A stretch of 64,000 nt of DNA from Channallabes apus (Eukaryota; Chordata; Actinopteri; Siluriformes; Clariidae). The position numbers and the translations under genes are program-made. The stretch covers positions 23,759,965 to 23,823,964 of the forward strand of contig CM060130.1 in assembly GCA_030522415.1 (NCBI GenBank). Reading direction: 5' to 3'. The notes under the pieces are model-generated. The model was not told where the DNA came from, made no database searches, and saw nothing but the letters and a program-made list of their open reading frames with translations. Within the stretch, counting starts at the first letter, position 1. Each line of letters starts with the position of its first letter. Positions 52,670 through 60,800 of this stretch are shown here, in pieces.

Positions 52670-54804
52670 TAAAAAGTAGTATAGCGGAGGGGCCTCCCCT
52701 GGATATTTTTTGTGGGGGGGCTATGTTCGTGACGCCAAGGCAAGGAGGCTTTCAGGGCAGCAGGCTTGCCATTCGGCGGAACAAGCTGGAGCAAGAGGGC
52801 GAACGAGTAACGCAGCCAGATTGGAGAGGGTCGCGGCTGGCGATACGACGCGTGCCTCCAAGGACACAGGACGATGGAACCAGGGGTAGGGAAAAACCCC
52901 AGTCGGAGTGTCGACAGACGGGTCACGACGTGGAGCACCAGCAGCAGAGGCGAGTACTCCAACAGCTGGCTGGGGAACTCATCCAGCAGGTCAATGCGTG
53001 CAGGGCGGACAACGATCTGGAACGCATGCAAACCCTGCTGGAGTTGGGGGCACGACTCCAGGATCAGCTCGTTCAGCTGGATCGAAAGTGCCCAGCCGTT
53101 CCAGAGAGCCCCGTGATGGGCCCAGCCGTTCCAGAGAGCCCCGTGATGGGCCCAGCCGTTCCAGAGAGCCCCGTGATGGGCCCAGCCGTTCCAGAGAGCC
53201 CCGTGATGGGCCCAGCCAATCTCCCAGAGAGCCCAGTTGAAGGCTCCGATCTCCCAGAGAGCCCAGTTGAAGGCTCCGATCTCCCAGAGAGCCCAGTGGA
53301 GGGCTCCGATCTCCCAGAGAGCCCAGTGGAGGGCTCCGATCTCCCAGAGAGCCCAGTGGAGGGCTCCGATCTCCCAGAGAGCCCAGTGGAGGGCTCCGAT
53401 CTCCCAGAGGGCCCAGTGGAGGGCTCCGATCTCCCAGAGGGCCCAGTGGAGGGCTCCGATCTCCCAGAGGGCCCAGTGGAGGGCTCCGATCTCCCAGAGG
53501 GCCCAGTGGAGGGCTCCGATCTCCCAGAGGGCCCAGTGGAGGGCTCCGACAGCCCCAAAGAGCATGAGCCAGCTCAGCGACAGCCCTGCCTCGTCAATGA
53601 CTTTGTGCCTCAACCGCTGTTTGGCGTCGTCGACGACGACACCGAACTACCGCCGCCGCCTCCGCCATGCCTCGACGACGAGCTGCCTATGTCCGCCTTC
53701 GAGGACTTCGAGCTGCCTCCTCCACCATGGCCATGCCTCGGCAACGAAGTCGAGCCGTCGGCCAGATTCGGCGGTGATCCAGCTCCGTCTCTGCCCTACG
53801 AGCCAGCTCCGTCTCTGCCCTGCGAGCCAGCTCCGTCTCTGCCCTGCGAGCCAGCTCCGTCTCTGCCCTGCGAGCCAGCTCCGTCTCAGCCCTGCGAGCC
53901 AGCTCCGTCTCTGCCCTGCGAGCCAGCTCCGTCTCTGCCCTGCGAGCCAGCTCCGTCTCTGCCCTGCGAGCCAGCGCCGTCTCTGCCCTGCGAGCCAGCG
54001 CCGTCTCTGCCCTGCGAGCCAGCGCCGTCTCTGCCCTGCGATCCAGCGCCGTCTCTGCCCTGCGATCCAGCGCCGTCTCTGCCCTGCGATCCAGCGCCGT
54101 CTCTGCCCTGCGATCCAGCGCCGTCTCTGCCCTGCGATCCAGCGCCGTCTCTGCCCTGCGATCCAGCGCCGTCTCTGCCCTGCGATCCAGCGCCAATGCT
54201 CCTCGCTCCGCCGCCCGGCTTCGCCGACGACCCAGCGCCAGTGCTCCTCGCTCCGCCGCCCGGCTTCGCCGACGACCCAGCGCCAGTGCTCCTCGCTCCG
54301 CCGCCCGGCTTCGCCGACGACCCAGCGCCAGTGCTCCTCGCTCCGCCGCCCGGCTTCGCCGACGACCCAGCGCCAGTGCTCCTCGCTCCGCCGCCCGGCT
54401 TCGCCGACGACCCAGCGCCAGTGCTCCTCGCTCCGCCGCCCGGCTTCGCCGACGACCCAGCGCCAGTGCTCCTCGCTCCGCCGCCCGGCTTCGCCGACGG
54501 ACCAGCGCCAGTTCTCCTCGCTCCGCCGACAGGACTCGGCGACGACCCAGCTCCTGTGCCCACCCTGCCACCCTGCCCAGGGAACCTGTGCTGCAGCCTC
54601 TCGGTTGGTAGGACCGACATTGGACCTTGGGGGGGTTTCCCTGGACCACCATTTTGGGCGCTCCGGAGTAGCGCCCTTTGGAGGGGGGGTAATGTCACGG
54701 TCGAACACCAGATGGCGCCAGACTCCGAGACTCCATTTTGTTTTCTGTTCCATTTCAGTTTGGTTTTTGAACTCCGTTTCCCAGAGAGCACCTCGGTCAG
54801 GTAA
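52660..54804 (+). CDS. E2 tandem-repeat protein, 714 aa, unknown function
   Basis: I chose the ATG inside the primer-binding site; the same frame is open further upstream into the LTR. Residues 9-20 read AEGPPLDIFCGG, matching AEVPPRDEFWGG of E1. GSRLAIRR occurs twice (33-40, 57-64). Residues 92-141 are a probable coiled coil (QQRRVLQQLAGELIQQV, LLELGARLQDQLVQLD). Then come four AVPESPVMGP 10-mers, eleven SDLPE(S/G)PVEG 10-mers, two proline-rich FELPPPP blocks, about 18 (E/D)PAPSLPC 8-mers and seven to eight 15-mers PAPVLLAPPPGFADD. Near the C-terminus is PWGGFPGPPFWALRSSALW, after which the frame runs 37 codons into the 3' LTR. No enzyme domain is recognised. Function unknown; a structural or RNA-binding role in trans-mobilised particles is only a guess. 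Confidence 0.7.
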   Translation: MPDLKSSIAEGPPLDIFCGGAMFVTPRQGGFQGSRLAIRRNKLEQEGERVTQPDWRGSRLAIRRVPPRTQDDGTRGREKPQSECRQTGHDVEHQQQRRVLQQLAGELIQQVNACRADNDLERMQTLLELGARLQDQLVQLDRKCPAVPESPVMGPAVPESPVMGPAVPESPVMGPAVPESPVMGPANLPESPVEGSDLPESPVEGSDLPESPVEGSDLPESPVEGSDLPESPVEGSDLPESPVEGSDLPEGPVEGSDLPEGPVEGSDLPEGPVEGSDLPEGPVEGSDLPEGPVEGSDSPKEHEPAQRQPCLVNDFVPQPLFGVVDDDTELPPPPPPCLDDELPMSAFEDFELPPPPWPCLGNEVEPSARFGGDPAPSLPYEPAPSLPCEPAPSLPCEPAPSLPCEPAPSQPCEPAPSLPCEPAPSLPCEPAPSLPCEPAPSLPCEPAPSLPCEPAPSLPCDPAPSLPCDPAPSLPCDPAPSLPCDPAPSLPCDPAPSLPCDPAPSLPCDPAPMLLAPPPGFADDPAPVLLAPPPGFADDPAPVLLAPPPGFADDPAPVLLAPPPGFADDPAPVLLAPPPGFADDPAPVLLAPPPGFADDPAPVLLAPPPGFADGPAPVLLAPPTGLGDDPAPVPTLPPCPGNLCCSLSVGRTDIGPWGGFPGPPFWALRSSALWRGGNVTVEHQMAPDSETPFCFLFHFSLVFELRFPESTSVR
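53095..54540. repeat. Four in-frame minisatellites of E2
   Basis: 30-bp units (53095-53214, four copies; 53221-53550, eleven copies), 24-bp units (53777-54192, about 17 copies) and 45-bp units (54193-54540, seven to eight copies). All unit lengths are multiples of three. Variants (GAG/GGG, GAG/GAT codons) are grouped in blocks, showing local homogenisation. Confidence 0.95.
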
Positions 54805-55829
54805 TGGGAGCACACCTGATCGAGGTTAGCAGCCATCAGTACAAAGATAAATAGACTTTTGTTTCCTTTGTTCTGGGTCGGGCATCTGTTTTGTTACGGC
54901 AATGCTAAGTGGGTGTTTTGTTCTCAGTGTCATGCCACTCCCCCTTGATCTTGGTTTGTGTTATTCTGTGTTTTGGTTCAGTTTTGTATCCAGTCTAACT
55001 CTTTGTTTAGTTAACTCTTTGTTTAGTCAGCTCTGTGTTTAGTTCACTCTGTGTTTCGTTTAGCTCCATGTTTAGTTTAGCTCTATGTTCAGTCTAGCTC
55101 TGTGTTTGGTATAGCTCTATGTTTAGTTTAGCCCTATGTTTGGTATAGCTCTGTGTTTGGTATAGCTCTATGTTTAGTTTAGCTCTAAGTTTAGTTTAGC
55201 TCTAAGTTTAGTCTAGCTCTGTGTTTAGGTTAGCTCTGTGTGTTTAGGTTAGCTCTGTGTGTTTAGGTGAGCTCTGTGTGTTTAGGTGAGCTCTGTGTGT
55301 TAGGTTAGCTCTGTGTGTTAGGTTAGCTCTGTGTGTTAGTTCAGTTCGAGTCCTGTTTGTACCATTCACCTTCTGTTCCTTTATTAAAAACCCCTTTTGC
55401 ACTCTATCACCTCCGCCTCCATGTCTTCTCCAAACCCCACACGAGCACCCCGTTACAGTCAGCTAGTGAGAGCTCCCGGTAAGCTAGAAATGTAAAATAC
55501 AGCAACGAGGTTGTTGTAACCGTAAGCTAACGTAAGCTGGGAATGTAAGAAACAACAAGAGTGTTGTTAGATACCCAAGCCAAGATTGTAATCTACAAGA
55601 TACAGCAAACAGGTTGTTGTAAAACTCAGAGATTTGCAAGATGCAGCAACTGGTGTCTGTAATAACAGTGGATTTACTCAAGACGACTGTATGAAGTGTT
55701 GATTCTTTGATGCTGACAAATAAACTACAAAAGACAAAGAGATCGGACTTCTGTCATGTGAGTGAAACTTTAAGACATTAGCTACGAGTCAAAACTAGTG
55801 AAAAAAGCCAACCGCATCTACATCGCACG

Positions 55830-56452
55830 TGTTATGAATTTGTTGTGTTTATTTTATTTTATTTTACTTGCTGTTATTTCATTTATTCTACCTTGTTCTA
55901 TTCAGTAGTAAAGCATTAAGCATTAAGTTTGTTACATAAGCCATAAGCTTTATATTTCTTAGTCATGCATCATAAGTTGACAATCTTAAGTTGGTCTGTG
56001 ATGTCATTCTACTATTACATGCATTTGTGTGACTGTCATATGTTAGAGAGTTCAGTATAGATGTGGAAGGCTACGGAAACACAAGCTTTTGACCGTCAGC
56101 TAAGGTGAGCTCCCGGTAAGCTAGAATGTGAGATACAGCAACTAGGTTGTTGTAACCGTAAGCTCCCGTAAGCGGATATATACAGCAAGAGTGTTGTCAT
56201 ATTTGTAAGCTAAGACTATAATTTACAAGATACAGCAAACAGGTTGTTGTAAAAATCAGAGATTTGCAAGATGCAGCAACTGGTGTCTGTAATCACAGTG
56301 GATTTACTCAAGACGACTGTATGAAGTGTTGATTCTTTGATGCTGACAAAATAAACTACAAGAGACAAAGAGATCGGACTTCTGTCGTGTGAGTGAAACT
56401 TTAAACCAAAGCTACGCGTCAAAACTGGTGAAATAATATGACCGCATCTACA
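55830..56452 (+). repeat. BEL/Pao LTR B (5' LTR of the following element)
   Basis: A 623-bp LTR TGTTATGAAT...CATCTACA, directly followed by the BEL interior (TGAAGTCAAAAGC). It contains CTAGAATGTGAGATACAGCAA-type tandem words and AATAAA near 56348. It is separated from LTR A only by TCGCACG. Confidence 0.8.
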
Positions 56453-56538
56453 TGAAGTCAAAAGCTTTTCCGCTGTTTGAACGAAAACAAGTGAACGCTG
56501 AAAGGGAAAGTAAAAGAGAATAGCCGTCGAACTTCACC

Positions 56539-59360
56539 ATGCCGAACAACGAGGACAACGCTCCCAGCACTTGGCTGGGGAGCCTAACGGCGCTCCACGA
56601 GACGAACAGAAAAAATCTCAACGAGGCGCTGGATGCAAGAAAAGGCAAGCGAATTCGACTGAATGTAACGTCTACTGCATTAAAGACACCTATGAACTAT
56701 GCACGTAAGTTAGACATCCTTGAAACTGAGTACAGACCCGAATACGGGAAGCTGAGAGAGGACTTCATGAGAAGTAACGTTGATGTGCTTGTGTACACTC
56801 ATAAAGACGAACACAAACGCGATCAGGTTGCCTGCGGCGCACCTGAGGCTCAAGGCCGCACAGAATTCATAGCTAAGGTGGGTCGCTGGATAGTGGACAA
56901 GCCGGTAAAAGAGAGCACGGTCAACGAACCAAGTAGCGCATGCGCTCCCAGACTGGAAACCAAAACGGCGCTCGCTATGCATGATGCCAAATTGAGAGTG
57001 CTTCAATGTCAAGATCGCAAATACGACAGCCGATCGCCTAAGAGCAAGAGCGCACTCATTGAATCGAGCAGCGCGCGTCCGAGCAGCGCGTGCCCGAGCA
57101 GCGCGCACCATCATCTTTCCAACTCAACATGCAACAGTTGAACGGAGCCTGCGAACGAGAGCGCACTCATTGAATCGAGCAGCGCGCGCCCGAGCAGCGC
57201 GCACTCTCAACTTTCCAACTCAACATGCAACAGCCGAGTGGAGCCTGCGAACGAGAGCGCACTCATTGAATCGAGCAGCGCGCGCCCGAGCAGCACGCAC
57301 TCTACGGACCTGGACGCCGCAATCAGCGATGGAAAACCCTGTCACATATCCCTTCAAGGACCCAAACAAAGGGGCCAAGGAGAACCCAGGATCAGCGTCG
57401 CAACCGAGGACAGACAGGTTGGTAAAATTCACAAAGACTTGATTAAAATGAAGAATGCCGGTACATTACCTGTCAGCGCCTTCACTAAGCCGTGCGCACA
57501 TTGCAAAGGGGAGCATATCTTAGACGATTGCTTCACATTTAATGATAAGACACACAAAGACAAAGTAGAATTCTTAAAAAGAAACAGATTCTGTTTCAGA
57601 TGTTTAACAAAGGGTCATTTGTGGAAAGACTGTACCAAAAAAATTAGATGTTCATTGTGTTCAAAGCCACATCCAAGCATGCTACGCATAGCAGTGCCAG
57701 ACACGGCGCAGTCAGTTACGAGCGCCCGTAGAAACGAAACTGAAAGTGGCACAACAAATACACCACCTGCTGTGAGTCATGAATCAAATGCGCTCACTGG
57801 GGCTGGAGGTAATTGCATCCTCCCCATAGTACCTGCTAAAATAAAGTCCAAGAAAAGGGACACAGTAGAAGCCATGTATTATCACGTGAAAGTCCCCGAG
57901 AAGGACACAGATTTGCTCCGCTTCCTATGGTGGCCGAATGGAGAAGTGAACCAAGACTTAGTTGAATATAAAATGGTAGTTCATCTGTTTGGTGCAAAAT
58001 CGTCACCTAGCTATGCTAACTTCGCCCTCAGAAAGACAGCAGCAGAACACCGCAGCAGTGCATCTGCTGTGGCAGTTAATACAGTGCTCAAAAACTTTCA
58101 TGTAGACGACTGCCTGAAATCCGTTTCGAGTCATGACCAAGCAGTCGCCCTATACAATGATCTCACAAGTCTCTGTGCAAGCGGAGGGTTTATCCTCACT
58201 AAACGGGCAAGCAATAGCCGTGCCCTACTGACTGTCATTCCCGAGAGTGAAATGATCAAAGACATGAGAGACTTAGACTTGAGTAAAGATGCCCTGCCCA
58301 TAGAGAGAGCTCTGGGGGTGCTGTGGTGCATTGATTCAGACATGTTCAAGTTTAAGATTAGTTTAAAGGAACGACCTGTGACAAGAAGAGGAATTCTGTC
58401 AATCACTAGCTCAACATACAACCCGTTAGGCTTTCTCCCACCTGCCATACAGCCAGCTACAATCCCAATGCAACAGCTATGTAAAGAAAAACTAGCCTGG
58501 GATGATGACATTCCCGAGCAGTTTGCAACGGCATGGAAAACCTGGCTGCAAGAGCTGCACAGACTGTCCAAGTTCAGCATAGCAAGGTGCATAAGGCCAG
58601 CCGACTTCGGAGTTACAGCTACAGCACAACTCCACCACTTCTCGGATGCAAGTGAAATGGGATACGGAGCTGTCTCATACCTCAGGTTAGTAAACGCTGA
58701 TGCACATTGTGCATTCATGATGGGGAACTCCCGTGTAGCACCCCTGAAACAAACCACCATTCCACGAATGGAACTGACTGCGGCAGTGGTCGCTGTAAAA
58801 AATGACAAAATGTTGAAAGAACAGCTAGAATTGAAATTGCTGGACTCTATGTTCTGGACTGATAGTACAACTGTTTTGAGATCAATACTGAAAGAACAAA
58901 CATTAACTGACGAGAGCCTGCATACATTCATGTGTGAAGTAGAAGCGACAATGAATAACCGACCTCTCGCTACTGTCTCGGAGGATCCCACAGATCCTCT
59001 GACACCAAACCACCTGCTGCTGCTGAAAAAACAGCCAAACCTGCCACCTGGATTTGTCATCTATGCACGTCGCAGGGAGAAGCAGATCCAGCATCGATCA
59101 GACCTGCTCTGGAAGCGATGGGTACGTGAACACTTGCCCTTGCTCCAGGAACGGCAAAAATGGTTTCAAAACAAAAAAAGCCTTTCGATTGGAGATATAG
59201 TGTTAATAACTGATGAGTCATCTCCAAGAAATTCATGGGTCATGAGAAGAATCACGAAAGTGTTCCCCAACAAAGGGGGACTGGTGAAACGTGTGTTAAG
59301 ACCAACACTCTGGAAAGACCCATCGACAACCTGTGCCTCATATATGAAATGGACTGTTAA
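56539..59360 (+). pseudogene. BEL/Pao gag-pol with two in-frame internal deletions and one stop
   Basis: One frame runs from ATG 56539 almost to the natural end at 59360. It starts with a gag-like part, then a Ser-rich repeat, then two zinc knuckles (CAHCKGEHILDDC near 57495, CFRCLTKGHLWKDC near 57590). After IKSKKRDTVE the text jumps to AMYYHVKVPEKDTDLLRFLW: protease and the RT fingers are missing. The RT palm VDD (FHVDDCLKS, 58099), the A17-like region and an RNase H-like FWTDSTTVLRSI follow. Then the integrase core is missing and the text resumes TLTDESLHTFMCEVEATMNN to the C-terminal module. Breaks: TGA at 57139-57141 in a repeat copy, and a frameshift shortly before the end. Both deletions keep frame, so this looks like a deletion derivative that depended on a complete element. 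Confidence 0.8.
57048..57310. repeat. ~96-111-bp tandem repeat in BEL gag, three copies
   Basis: GAGCGCACTCATTGAATCGA starts at 57048, 57159 and 57255. Units encode SALIESSSARPSSA. The first unit ends in TTGAACGG, giving the TGA stop, where the next unit reads CCGAGTGG. Confidence 0.9.
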
Positions 59361-59376
59361 ATGTGTGGTAATATGT

Positions 59377-59758
59377 TGTCATACACACTCAATCTGCGCC
59401 CGGCACTAGGACCCGGAAGTAAGACGGGTGCAAAACCAGGAAGTATAAAAGAGGTAAACAAATGATGGCTTACCGCTCAGTCATTGAGTTCGGCCCATGT
59501 CAGCTCCAGCTGTCGTTTCAGCAAACCGTGAGTACTCACATGTTGGTTCCGTTGTTTTTGCTATTGTGTGTGTATTTTTAGGACGCGGGTTAAATTTGTG
59601 TTTTTCCCTTGCTCCGTTTTTGTGAGAGTCCTTAAACTAAATCGCGTGGTTATCCTGCCTGCTCGCTTCTTTCCGCGTTTGGGTTTATCCTCCACGCTAC
59701 ATTGGGCTAACCGCTAAAGCTACGTCTTCTGGTCACCTCAGGTTAGTCCATCTTGACA
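59377..59758 (+). repeat. Gypsy 5' LTR (start approximate)
   Basis: Ends CCATCTTGACA at 59758. The start TGTCATACAC at 59377 is chosen for its TG and likeness to other LTR starts; 59374 is possible. TATAAAA at 59444-59450, predicted RNA start near 59475. The 3' LTR needed to fix the borders is outside the window. Confidence 0.65.
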
Positions 59759-59759
59759 G

Positions 59760-59770
59760 AATGACTGAGC
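59760..59770 (+). promoter_or_regulatory. Gypsy self-complementary primer-binding site, overlapping gag ATG
   Basis: AATGACTGAGC, one G after the LTR end, is the exact 11-nt reverse complement of GCTCAGTCATT at 59475-59485 in the LTR, 31 bp after the TATA box. Tf1 and sushi-type elements use the first ~11 nt of their RNA in this way as a primer. The gag ATG (59761) lies in the site. Confidence 0.8.
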
Positions 59771-60800
59771 CCTCCGCGGTAAACCCAGCGGATTATGCGA
59801 GTCTCTGCGACGTTGTAGATCAGCATGCGGCGCTAATCAATCAGCTAACCGGGGATCTCGCTTCTCTCCGCCGCGAGGTCGCTGAGCTCCGGCGGGAGAA
59901 TACGGATCTCCGCGCAGCTGTTGATGGCGTCACTGCTCGATCGCACGCCGCGGCGCCGCATCCCCCCCCCCCCCTCCTTCTGATGTTTTTCTTTCTCTAC
60001 CAGAGAAGTGGAACGGCACGGACGGGAAGTGCAGCGTATTTCTGACAGCTCTCGATCTGGTGTTTGAGTTTAATGCCACCAAGTACTCCACCGATCGCCT
60101 TCGCATTGCTCTTCTCGTCTCGTTGCTAAAAGGGCAGGCAGCAGAGTGGGCCACGGCAGTTCTACAGGCAGACACAGACACCGCCCACTCTTACAATGAG
60201 TTTACCCACCAACTCAAACTCACTTTTGAACATCCAGCGGGCGAGGTGGAGACCGACACCAGACTTTATCACCTGAGGCAGGGAGGATTGCCCGTGAGCC
60301 GCTATACGGCCGAGTTTCGCACTCTCGCCGTTCAAACAACGTGGGGCGATGCAGCGCTCCGGACATCCTACTACGAGGGACTGGCTTCTCGAATTAAGGA
60401 CGAACTAGCCGGGCGAGAGCTTCCTGCGACCCTAGAGGGCCTGATCCAACTCGCTCTCCGGATCGACCAGCGCCTCCTCTCTCGCCCGAGGCCAGCCCCT
60501 CGCACCCTGCCACCTGCACCCACCTTCGCCGTCACCACTTCACGACCCGCACCTGCCTTCACCGTCACCACTCCACGTCCCGCAGACTCCTCCACCTACG
60601 CCACCCCGGGATATGTCGGTTCTCCACCTCCTGCCGTGGTTGACACCGGAGCCGGGGAACCCATGCAACTAGGACGTGCCTCCTTGACCGCTGCAGAACA
60701 GGAGAGACGCTTCCGTGAAGGGCTCTGTGCCTATTGCGGGTCAGCTACACATCACAGGGCAACCTGTCCTCTCAGACCGGGAAACGCCCAGGCCCGGTGA
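59761..60800 (+). pseudogene. Gypsy gag, frame broken at a C13 run
   Basis: The N-terminus MTEPSAVNPADYASL is followed by a clear coiled coil (LINQLTGDLASLRREVAELR, RENTDLRAAV). At 59962-59974 a run of 13 C is out of step by one base, and the rest continues in another frame: capsid-like SYNEFTHQLKLTFEHPAGEV, LRQGGLPVSRYTAEFRTLAV and YYEGLASRIKDELAGRELPA, then a Pro-rich linker and a CCHC knuckle [14 protein letters not shown] at 60726-60767. The stop is TGA at 60798. Gag would form the particle and bind RNA. The length is normal for the lineage. A homopolymer sequencing error is a real alternative to a true mutation. Confidence 0.8.
60779..60785 (+). promoter_or_regulatory. -1 ribosomal frameshift heptamer GGGAAAC
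   Basis: In the gag frame the codons are G-GGA-AAC, the X-XXY-YYZ pattern, 13 bases before the gag stop. Pol continues in the -1 frame. The same heptamer is known from PEG10, a domesticated sushi-class gene. Downstream, CCCAG (60787-60791) with CTGGG (60818-60822), and GGTGA (60796-60800) with TCACC (60823-60827), could form an H-type pseudoknot, though the spacer is short. Confidence 0.75.

Larger units (their letters stand above)
51916..55457 (+). mobile_element. E2: complete non-autonomous LTR element with repeat-coding ORF
   Basis: 5' LTR 51916-52657 (742 bp) and 3' LTR 54693-55457 (765 bp), both TGTCACGGTC...CCCGTTACA, flanked by the 5-bp duplication GTCAG (51911-51915 and 55458-55462). 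The polypurine tract TTTGGAGGGGGGGTAA directly precedes the 3' LTR. The interior is a single ORF without any gag-pol domain. The LTRs differ by a few substitutions and by copy number of a TTTAG(T/C)...AGCTCTGTG tandem repeat, so E2 is older than E1. Confidence 0.9.
51643..55822 (+). mobile_element. BEL/Pao solo LTR (A), split by E2
   Basis: 51643-51915 plus 55463-55822 form a ~633-bp LTR (TGTTATGAAT...CGCATCTACA) that matches LTR B at 55830-56452. It is flanked by TCGCACT on the left (51636-51642) and TCGCACG on the right (55823-55829), as a target duplication would be. E2 inserted at GTCAG within it. No BEL interior lies between LTR A and LTR B. Confidence 0.75.

Noticed and set aside
53237..54836. 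Alternative frames on both strands of E2 (Arg-, Ser- and Gly-rich repeats)
   Set aside because: Shadows of the in-frame minisatellites. None carries the conserved terminal motifs or begins at the primer-binding-site ATG.
57059..57442. Arg-Ala-rich frame in the BEL gag repeat
   Set aside because: Shadow of the tandem repeat in another frame. The zinc knuckles and pol text are in the 56539 frame.
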